A stretch of DNA of 64,000 nt from Candidatus Jordarchaeales archaeon (lineage in GTDB: Archaea; Asgardarchaeota; Jordiarchaeia; Jordiarchaeales; Freyrarchaeaceae): positions 168,288-232,287 of the forward strand of contig JAWAHN010000002.1 of the NCBI GenBank assembly GCA_038889235.1, given 5' to 3'. This document shows positions 53,531 to 61,027 of the stretch, one piece after another (position 1 is the first letter of the stretch; every line of letters begins with the position of its first letter). The notes under the pieces are model-generated. The model did no database searches, was not told the DNA's origin, and saw only the letters and a program-made list of their open reading frames with translations. The position numbers and the translations under genes were made by a program.

Positions 53531-55073
53531 CTCCCTGGTTATTCCCAGCCTTCAAGCTCTCCCTTTTTTTCCTATATTTGACGTATTCGACTATCTTAGA
53601 AAGAGTGCTTGCCGCTGTCTCTATAGTCGGGTAAACTACCGCTCCTTTCTCACTAGCTTTTGCGACGACTTCCATGTCCGTAGTAGCAGTAACCGCAACC
53701 ACCGGTTTACCATATTTCTTGATAAGCTCGACCATGTACTCCATGCTTTTCTCGTCTGTTTTCGAAATCCACTCTCTAACGACATCGCCTCCCTCTCTAC
53801 GGTATAACCCTCCAAACGCCCCTGCAAACGCTCCACTCCCAACAATAAACCCTAGAGCAACAACTATGTCAACGTTCACGTCACCCGCTATTATGTCCAA
53901 GCATGAAGGCTGTATGCTCCTATCAAAGACCCCTACTAGGTCAACCGGGTTTCCCTTACTCCAGTAGGGGGGAAGAATACTGTTTAGCTTTTCTATAGTT
54001 TCATCGCTCAGAGAAGTAACCTCTAACCCTGCCTCTTCGAAGGCGTCTGAAGCGACGACTCCATACCCGCCTCCCCAGGTCATTATACCAACACGGTTCC
54101 CTTTAGGTAACGGAAGGTTCACAAAACTCTTGGCCAAATCCAGCATCTCGTTGACCGTTGAAGCTTGAACGACTCCGGTCTGCTTGAAGACTGCTTTCAC
54201 CACTTCATTTGGAGAAAACAACGCCCCGCTGTGAGACCTAGCAGCTCTAAACCCCGCCCGCGTCCTACCAGCTTTATAAACCACGATGGGCTTCTTTTCT
54301 GAGACCTCCTCAGCTACTCTCATAAACTTCCTTCCACTTTTTATCCCTTCAACATACAACAAGATGACTTTCACGTTAGGATCTAACCCAAAGTACTCCA
54401 AGTACTCGTGGCACTCTATGTCCGCCTCATTACCACTACTCACAAACTTATTGAAGCCAACCCCCACACTTGAACCAAAACCAAGCAGGTTCGTTCCAAT
54501 GTTTCCGCTCTGGCTAATCAGCGCCACTTCTCCTTTTCGAGGAGACACTGGGGGCATCAGAGCGCAAAGATTGACAGATGCACTGTAAACCCCCATGGTA
54601 TTCGGCCCGACCAGAAGCAACCCACCTCTTCTCGCTATCCTCACGACCTCTCTTTCAAGCTCCTCGCCCCTCACCCCTGTCTCCCTGAAACCTCCAGCTA
54701 TGGCTATCGCAGCCTTAACACCCGCCTCAACACATTCTTCAACATGTTGAGGGACGGTCTCTGCGGGTCTTGCTATCACTGCAAGATCAACTTCATCCTT
54801 TATGTCCTTGATGTTCGGGTAAGCCTTAATGTTGAGAACCTTTTCCTCGCCCGGATTCACAGGGTAAATTTTCCCATTAAAACCATAGGACACTATGTTA
54901 GCAAGAATAATACAACCCCACTTTGTAGGATTGTTTGAGGCACCTATCACCGCGACCGAGCGCGGCTCGAAAATCGGCTTAAGATCTCTACAGCTGGAGT
55001 CCACCAGGACACCACCACCTTTCACGGCTGAGAACCTTTCTTCGATTCCTCCTTCTCTATTCTCGGGCTGCAA
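53511..55073 (-). CDS. NDP-forming acyl-CoA synthetase, alpha subunit type
   Basis: A 520-residue ACD-type protein. It has the CoA-binding Rossmann start FEPRSVAVIGASNNPTKWG, the succinyl-CoA-ligase-like VGPNTMGVYSA, ALISQSGNIGTN, and the catalytic phosphohistidine loop in ARSHSGALFS. The ATP-grasp beta half is absent and no beta gene is adjacent, so it must act with a subunit encoded elsewhere. It interconverts acyl-CoA, ADP and phosphate with the acid, CoA and ATP. The first 30 residues are atypical and the true start may lie downstream of the TTG given here. Confidence 0.88.
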   Translation of the reverse strand: MQPENREGGIEERFSAVKGGGVLVDSSCRDLKPIFEPRSVAVIGASNNPTKWGCIILANIVSYGFNGKIYPVNPGEEKVLNIKAYPNIKDIKDEVDLAVIARPAETVPQHVEECVEAGVKAAIAIAGGFRETGVRGEELEREVVRIARRGGLLLVGPNTMGVYSASVNLCALMPPVSPRKGEVALISQSGNIGTNLLGFGSSVGVGFNKFVSSGNEADIECHEYLEYFGLDPNVKVILLYVEGIKSGRKFMRVAEEVSEKKPIVVYKAGRTRAGFRAARSHSGALFSPNEVVKAVFKQTGVVQASTVNEMLDLAKSFVNLPLPKGNRVGIMTWGGGYGVVASDAFEEAGLEVTSLSDETIEKLNSILPPYWSKGNPVDLVGVFDRSIQPSCLDIIAGDVNVDIVVALGFIVGSGAFAGAFGGLYRREGGDVVREWISKTDEKSMEYMVELIKKYGKPVVAVTATTDMEVVAKASEKGAVVYPTIETAASTLSKIVEYVKYRKKRESLKAGNNQGVKVGGL

Positions 55074-55225
55074 ACGCTCTGTAAGAAGTTCTTCACTAAT
55101 TTCTCACAATTCAGCCGGGTTCTAGTAACATGTCCTCGAGAGGTATTTAAAAATCGTTACCTTCCCTCTTCATGAAACTAACGACCTTTAAATATGGGGA
55201 AAAGGGAAAGTTTTTGGGGTGTGTA

Positions 55226-55603
55226 ATGAAGCTTCCATGTGAAATCGTAATATGGTACCTCCTTCCAGCAATCCGCGCCGCTTTGGCTAGAGAGCTTGCC
55301 AACCTAGGCTTATCTCAAAGGGATATATCAGAAAAGCTCGGCGTGTCTGAGGCCGCTGTCTCTCAATACATAAAGGGAAAGCGAGGTAAAAAGATAGATC
55401 TCACAGCCGAAGTCTACGAAATAGTGCGCGAGACCGCGAAGTCTATATCCTTAGGTACATCCATCATGGACGTTTACCGAAAAACCTGCAGCATATGCCT
55501 GGAACTCAGAAGGAAATCTCTCATGTGCAATTTGCACAAAACGCTGGACACTGTTCCAGAAAGCTGCGACCTCTGCCCCTGCCTTTTAGATACTTCTAGA
55601 TAA
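55226..55603 (+). CDS. HTH regulator with a Cys-rich C-terminus
   Basis: A 125-residue predicted transcription regulator of an archaeal XRE-like group (COG2522 type). The helix-turn-helix is LSQRDISEKLGVSEAAVSQYIKG. The C-terminal part carries CSICLEL, a Cys at CNLH and CDLCPC, a cluster likely to bind zinc or an iron-sulphur centre. It may sense metal or redox state. The ATG has GGGGTGTGTA directly before it; the longer frame lacks a start site. Confidence 0.85.
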   Translation: MKLPCEIVIWYLLPAIRAALARELANLGLSQRDISEKLGVSEAAVSQYIKGKRGKKIDLTAEVYEIVRETAKSISLGTSIMDVYRKTCSICLELRRKSLMCNLHKTLDTVPESCDLCPCLLDTSR

Positions 55604-55733
55604 ATTGTGAATGCATTGTCTTTGTACATCCTTTCTATGAGGGGAGGAGAAAGGGAGAAACCCTTAAGATTTTTACCCGTTCTCTTTTACTGTCAAGAGT
55701 TCATCTTCCTTCTGAGAGAAGGGGGTGTTCCTA

Positions 55734-56474
55734 TTGGAGGGCAAGAAGAGTAATCCTCCCAACCTTCTTTTGAGACTAGGCGTAAACATATTCTTAGCTG
55801 GCGTGTTATCAATACCTTTCTCCATTATAACAGCTATCCTAGCGTACTATGTCGTAGTTGAGTTACTGGACCTACATGTATCCGTAGTTATAGGCTTAGC
55901 CCCATTGTATTACTTGGTTGCGAAGTGGTGTTTCAAGTTCCTCTTCTTAGTTCTAGTTAAAGCACAATTGAAACCCGTTGAAGAAGGATACTTTGAAGCA
56001 GACTTTGGGAACAAAAATGTTAGGAATTGGCTAATAAACATCTCACTCATAGATGCCGTAAAATATTTCGTCGGAAACCCACCGCTAGGCCAAACATTCC
56101 TAAGACCTCCTCTCTACAGGTTCCTCGGAGCAAGGCTTGGCAAAGCAACCTCTCTGGACGAAGTCACCGACCCGTACCTCTTAGAAATGGATGACGGCGC
56201 AATTGCAGGCGGCCGCTCCTTTATAATAACACACATCTCGAGGAACGGTGGGCTTTACCTTAAAAAAGTGAAAATAGGTCGCGGCGCGCTCGTAGGGGTG
56301 TCTTCGATAGTAATGCCAGGAGTTGAAGTAGGTGAGGGAGCAGTAGTAGCAGCCGGCTCTCTCGTTCCAGCGGACACAAAAATACCTCCATACACCTTAT
56401 GGGCTGGTGTACCGGCAAAACAAGTAAAATCACTAAAAAGTGAACAGAAGACGTGTGAAGGAGACGTCGCCTAG
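55734..56474 (+). CDS. Membrane-anchored hexapeptide (LbH) transferase
   Basis: A 246-residue protein. Two membrane helices occupy about residues 18-85. The C-terminal half is a left-handed beta-helix with VKIGRGALVGVSSIVMPGVEVGEGAVVAAGSLV in parts and the closing WAGVPAKQVK typical of acyl/acetyltransferases. It may modify lipids, sugars or glycans at the membrane. The TTG start follows GGGGGTG by six bases. Its stop overlaps the GTG start of the MBL gene (TAGTG), so the two are coupled. Confidence 0.78.
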   Translation: MEGKKSNPPNLLLRLGVNIFLAGVLSIPFSIITAILAYYVVVELLDLHVSVVIGLAPLYYLVAKWCFKFLFLVLVKAQLKPVEEGYFEADFGNKNVRNWLINISLIDAVKYFVGNPPLGQTFLRPPLYRFLGARLGKATSLDEVTDPYLLEMDDGAIAGGRSFIITHISRNGGLYLKKVKIGRGALVGVSSIVMPGVEVGEGAVVAAGSLVPADTKIPPYTLWAGVPAKQVKSLKSEQKTCEGDVA

Positions 56475-57172
56475 TGGGGGATGTGTTCGAAGTGAAACCA
56501 ATAAAGGTTATTGAAGGTGTATTCCTGGTCGGCGGTGCAGGACTTTCTGACGACGCTGATTGCTGTGTCTACCTAATAGATGCGGATGGACGCCTCGTAT
56601 TAATTGACTCTGGTGTCGGGGTAAACACTGAATTGATAGTTGAAAACATAGAGGATATCGGTTACAGCCCTGAAAACATAGAATATTTGGTAGGAACGCA
56701 TAGGCACATAGATCATATCGGCGGAAATAGGTTCTTCAAAGATTCCTTCGACTGCAAAATAATCATGCACGAATTGGACGCTGAAGCCGTGGAGTCCGGA
56801 GACCAATTTACGACTGGAGCAATGCTGTACGGCGTAAAACTCAACCCATGCAGAGTTGACGTGAAAATCAGCCAGACGGTAAGCCTACCGGTCGGTGATC
56901 TAGAACTCAAATTAATTCACACCCCAGGGCATACGCCGGGAAGCATAAGCGTACTCCTAGAGAAAGAAGGTAAGCGAATACTTTTCGGCCAAGATATACA
57001 CGGGCCGATAGACCCTTCATGGGGATCAGACATCAAGCAATATTGTGAATCGATGAAACTCTTGCTCTCCCTCAATGCCGACATACTGTGCGAGGGTCAT
57101 TTTGGCGTTTTCAGCTCTCCTGGAAAAGTCAAGTCATTTATAGAACGGTACATGCACATCTATGGATGTTAG
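56474..57172 (+). CDS. Metallo-beta-lactamase-fold hydrolase
   Basis: A 232-residue MBL-fold protein of the glyoxalase II-like group. Metal ligands are THRHIDHIGG (Arg replacing the usual residue between the first two His), HTPGHTPGS, FGQDIHG and EGHFG. Translation is coupled to the hexapeptide transferase upstream. Substrate unknown; a thioester or lactone is most common for the group. Confidence 0.85.
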   Translation: MGDVFEVKPIKVIEGVFLVGGAGLSDDADCCVYLIDADGRLVLIDSGVGVNTELIVENIEDIGYSPENIEYLVGTHRHIDHIGGNRFFKDSFDCKIIMHELDAEAVESGDQFTTGAMLYGVKLNPCRVDVKISQTVSLPVGDLELKLIHTPGHTPGSISVLLEKEGKRILFGQDIHGPIDPSWGSDIKQYCESMKLLLSLNADILCEGHFGVFSSPGKVKSFIERYMHIYGC

Positions 57173-57199
57173 TGGGCGCCTGAGAGATTTTCTCGTGCA

Positions 57200-58291
57200 T
57201 CACTTCCCGCTTTTTTCGGCATACTTTTCTATGGCTTCGAAGTTAACCTGTACCCCTAATCCCGGTTCTTTTGGTACTAAGGCGTATCCATCACGCACCT
57301 CTATAGGCTTCTCCAGCAGGTAGAATTCGTCCGGGTAAAGTGGGTACTCCATATAGTTCGAATTATACGTTGCTGCAATCACTTGGAGATTCGCGGCCAT
57401 AACTAATCCGAACCCGAAGATGTGTGGAATAGACTGCACTCCGTAGGCTTCAGCTAAAGCCGCTATCTTCTTGCACTGAAGTATCCCCCCACACCTCGTG
57501 GCGTCAGGCTGAACTATGTCGTAAGCCCCCATGTCTAGAATTTCCTTAAACCTGAAAAGTGAAAAGTCGTTTTCCCCTCCAGCTATCTCTACAGCTGAAC
57601 GCGCCCTCAGCTCGGAAAGCGCCGCTAAATTGTCTGATGGAAGCGGCTCTTCGAGCCACCTCACATCATACCTGTCACATATTTCGGAGAGTTTCACAGC
57701 CTCTCTTATCTCGTTGTAAGCCGAGTTCGCGTCAACCATTATCTCGAGGTCTGGGTGCTCCTCCCTGACAGTTTTTATGATTTCCTCATCTTTCTTCAAT
57801 CCCTCGCCTATCCTGAGCTTAACCGCCTGGAAACTCCTCTTCCTGGCAGTTTCAGCCATCTGGCTTGCCGCCTTCGGCGTCAGAGCAAACGGAAAACTAG
57901 CATACGCTTTAACTTTCTCCTTAAATCCTCCAAGTAGCCTGTAGACAGGTGTCTTTAGGGCTTTCCCAACTACATCCCACAACGCGCACTCCACGGCGCT
58001 CGTAGCCTGAGCAATACCCAGCAAAATCCTGTTACAAGTGTTGTACATATCCCTCCAGATAGCCTCAATCATGAACGGATCTTTACCCACAACTATCTTA
58101 CTGAGAACTTCCTCAATGTACCTCGCTAGGGACCTATCGGAAAACGGGAAGTGCGTCATGGAGTACCCAACTATTCCTTCGTCCGTCTCTACTTCGACTA
58201 AAGTCCCCGACGCATTAAAACGAGGCATGGCACCAATCTTGATGGAGAAAGGTAGCCTAATAACCGTTGCTTTCACAGACTTAACAATCAT
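57200..58291 (-). CDS. Enolase-superfamily enzyme (mandelate racemase/muconate lactonizing type)
   Basis: A 363-residue enzyme. The N-terminal capping domain is followed by the barrel with the catalytic Lys in AVKLRIG, metal ligands Asp in VDANSAY, Glu in WLEEPLP and Glu in AGGENDF, then QPDATRCGG and the general-base His in SIPHIFG. The pattern fits acid-sugar dehydratases of the MR subgroup. I chose the ATG at 58291; a longer TTG/GTG frame upstream runs into GGAGGAG. The substrate is unknown. Confidence 0.88.
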   Translation of the reverse strand: MIVKSVKATVIRLPFSIKIGAMPRFNASGTLVEVETDEGIVGYSMTHFPFSDRSLARYIEEVLSKIVVGKDPFMIEAIWRDMYNTCNRILLGIAQATSAVECALWDVVGKALKTPVYRLLGGFKEKVKAYASFPFALTPKAASQMAETARKRSFQAVKLRIGEGLKKDEEIIKTVREEHPDLEIMVDANSAYNEIREAVKLSEICDRYDVRWLEEPLPSDNLAALSELRARSAVEIAGGENDFSLFRFKEILDMGAYDIVQPDATRCGGILQCKKIAALAEAYGVQSIPHIFGFGLVMAANLQVIAATYNSNYMEYPLYPDEFYLLEKPIEVRDGYALVPKEPGLGVQVNFEAIEKYAEKSGK

Positions 58292-58578
58292 TTTCCCCAC
58301 ACTCCTCCTTAACCAAAAATGGTATGAATCACGCAAATATAACTCTTAACTTTATTCGACTCCGCGCAGTGTACCGCCGTCCACACGTTCAACTGCCGCA
58401 AACTTTCAATTTTTAAAACTCAAAAGCCTAAAACTTAGACTTTCTTTAGAGAAAATCTCGCATAGCATCCCTCGGCTCCTCTAGGTTAACTTTTCTTCTG
58501 CGGCTCTAAGCGTCAAAGCAAGTGGGGAAAACTATTTTCTCTAGCTGTTCTATTAAAGGTTACCGGAGGGGAGAGGGG

Positions 58579-60891
58579 ATGGTAAAATTGTTTAGCGTTA
58601 AAGTCCCTGTCCTTACAGATTTATCTCTACTTTTAGGCTCTTTCTTCTCTTTCTCTTCAGCTCTTACTGTAAGTTCACACGTCGAGTCATTGCTCCCCCT
58701 TATTGTCTCGTCAACTGTTTCTCCCCTTACCCTCCTGCTCCTGTCCCTTTCTGCAGCCTTCTTCACTTTCCCTTTGGTGGCCGATGGCCGGAAAAACCTC
58801 AACTACATGGTTCCTGCAGGAACACAAATAGCCCTGTCCTACATGGCGGCTTTAACAGGACGTACAGTGCTCCTGAAAACTCAAAACTTTTCCCTAACTC
58901 TATGGGATGGATTCACGGGACAAATCTTATGCTTCACGTCCGTGTTCATCTACTTCGTAAGCTGGCTTCACTCTACGAAAGGGTTCTCCTCTGTGAAAGG
59001 ATACCTCCCGCTAGCCGCAGCAGCCTCCCTTCTTCTCCCCCTATCACTCCACAAACCCGTCCCGGTAATTGTTCCTGGTGTTGAGTCATACCTCCTCATA
59101 TTCCCTTCAACCGCTCCCCCCTCCAGTATGGTAACATCTCTCCTGGTTTTCGCCTGCATACTCGTGGGGATCAACCCTCCAACGGGAAGCCTGTTAGGAA
59201 AAGTCTCTACGTTTTTGACGTTTACCCCAACAATTTTCCTCTTGCTCTCCACACCTTCGCTTGCTGGAAGAGCAGCCTCAATCCTAGGAGAATACGACCA
59301 CTTAATTCACTCAGCATTCCCCCTCCACTTCAACTTCTTCACCTGTCTCTCACTTACCGCGCTTCTAGGAGGGGTAGCCATACTTTCGAGCGGGAAAACT
59401 GAAAGGCTTGTCCTCCTATCCTGCGCAGCATACGTGCTTTCATACCCAGTATTATACCGGACTTTTACCCAACCACTTGAACAATTAGCCGTGGAGCCAG
59501 CCCCCCTCGTATGGATTACAGTCCCCCTCGCCACCATAATTCTCCTCGCTCGCCCCTCCATTCGTTCTCTCAAAACTTTTCCAAAGTTACTCCTAGCTCT
59601 TTCACTTCTAGTCCCCTGCATTCTCCCTCCCCTCTATGCTCCACCGCCTTATGCTACAAACTCGCTAAACGTCATAAACGAGGATGACCGAATAGATCCA
59701 GCTATTCTGGCGATAGAAGGCATACCTACACAACTACACGTGATACTACGCTTTACATCTCTCACAGATGACGCTCTGAAAAAACTGAACGAAACACCCT
59801 ACTTTAAAATATCATACCACGACGGCAAACCTGCAGTATACAGAGGCCAAGTCAACATGGTTTACGGAGTACTAAACGCGTCCACAAGCAACTGGAAGGA
59901 CTTAGCTAGAATGCTGGTGCGCGACTTTAACCTAAAATACCTCCTCCTCGACAGAACCCCATCAGAAAAGCCGACATTCAACGCCGACCCGGCAGTCTAC
60001 TCTGTTGATGCTGATGTTCTTCACGCTTTGAATGTGACTGGGCGTGGGGTGACGGTCGCCATAATAGACTCCGGAATAAACGACCTAGACCCAGAAATAG
60101 CCGGAAAAACCGAAGGAAGAATAATATACCAAGTAAACCTCATAACAGGAAAAGAAGGAGACCCACTACTAGTAGGAGAATTAACACCAACGGACTCTAA
60201 GCTTCACGGAACTTTTGTTGCTAGAACCATTGCTGGAGTTAGGGGTATAGCACCACACGCAAACATAATAGACCTAAAAGTCCAGCTCGAAATGGGAGAA
60301 ATGTACCATGACACGTACCTACGTATAGTTGAGGCTATAGAGTGGTGTATAAGGAACAAGGAGAGGTTTAACATATCCGTGATAAACCTAAGCATGGGCA
60401 ACAGAGAGGGGACGGGTGGCGTCATAGACGAAGCGGTGAATAGAGCAGTCCTAGCAGGGATAACCGTAGTCGCCGCTGCTGGAACATGGCTTAACCCCGC
60501 TGAAATTCGTGTCAACTCCATTTTCACGCCAGGAACGGCGGCGCTTGCAGTAACTGTTGGAGCAACGCAGAGCCATGACAATGACATTTGGGCTTACCTA
60601 CCGGCAAGCGCCATAGGGCCAGGGCGGTCGGCATTTAAACCAGACGTCGTTGCGCCGGGACCCTACACTAGTGGTTCAACACCAATCGTTGCAGGCGTGG
60701 CAGCTCTCTTGCACCAAGTTGCCGCTGAGCTTAACATACCGCAAAGCATCAGAAGTCTTGCGGTGAGGCAGGCACTAATACAGGGTGCAGCCTGCCACGA
60801 TCTTGGGCCACCAGGTTACGACCCCTTCTACGGGTGGGGCAAAGTCAACGCCCTTTCGTCATACATTGTGATGAAAAAGAGTTTCTCATAG
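58579..60891 (+). CDS. Polytopic membrane protein fused to a subtilase domain (copy 1)
   Basis: A 770-residue protein. Residues 1-360 hold about ten membrane helices. Residues 375-475 resemble an I9-type propeptide. The S8 peptidase domain begins near 480, with Asp497 in IIDSGIND, His543 in LHGTFVA and Ser698 in YTSGSTPIVAG, which aligns with GTSMAAPHVAG. The oxyanion Asn of subtilisin is replaced by Thr in AAAGTWLNP, with Asn three residues on. The ATG follows GGAGGGGAGAGGGG. The substrates are unknown; the catalytic part probably faces outside. Confidence 0.9.
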   Translation: MVKLFSVKVPVLTDLSLLLGSFFSFSSALTVSSHVESLLPLIVSSTVSPLTLLLLSLSAAFFTFPLVADGRKNLNYMVPAGTQIALSYMAALTGRTVLLKTQNFSLTLWDGFTGQILCFTSVFIYFVSWLHSTKGFSSVKGYLPLAAAASLLLPLSLHKPVPVIVPGVESYLLIFPSTAPPSSMVTSLLVFACILVGINPPTGSLLGKVSTFLTFTPTIFLLLSTPSLAGRAASILGEYDHLIHSAFPLHFNFFTCLSLTALLGGVAILSSGKTERLVLLSCAAYVLSYPVLYRTFTQPLEQLAVEPAPLVWITVPLATIILLARPSIRSLKTFPKLLLALSLLVPCILPPLYAPPPYATNSLNVINEDDRIDPAILAIEGIPTQLHVILRFTSLTDDALKKLNETPYFKISYHDGKPAVYRGQVNMVYGVLNASTSNWKDLARMLVRDFNLKYLLLDRTPSEKPTFNADPAVYSVDADVLHALNVTGRGVTVAIIDSGINDLDPEIAGKTEGRIIYQVNLITGKEGDPLLVGELTPTDSKLHGTFVARTIAGVRGIAPHANIIDLKVQLEMGEMYHDTYLRIVEAIEWCIRNKERFNISVINLSMGNREGTGGVIDEAVNRAVLAGITVVAAAGTWLNPAEIRVNSIFTPGTAALAVTVGATQSHDNDIWAYLPASAIGPGRSAFKPDVVAPGPYTSGSTPIVAGVAALLHQVAAELNIPQSIRSLAVRQALIQGAACHDLGPPGYDPFYGWGKVNALSSYIVMKKSFS
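59997..60404 (+). repeat. Sequence block shared with the downstream subtilase, copy 1
   Basis: Three stretches are identical base for base with positions 2461 higher: 59997-60164 (168 bases), 60193-60278 (86) and 60318-60404 (87). They encode the catalytic Asp and His region. The DNA outside the blocks, and particularly the membrane half, is much more diverged, including at silent positions. Confidence 0.95.
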
Positions 60892-61027
60892 GGCGATTTT
60901 CTCATGGATTGTGTTGTTGTTATTTCTGCCCAACATCATTTGTCTTTTCAACTAAATTTAATAATATCATGAGTCAATCAAGTAATTTTGGTCAACTAGG
61001 TTTTTGGGTGGGGGGCTTTAAGCTTTT

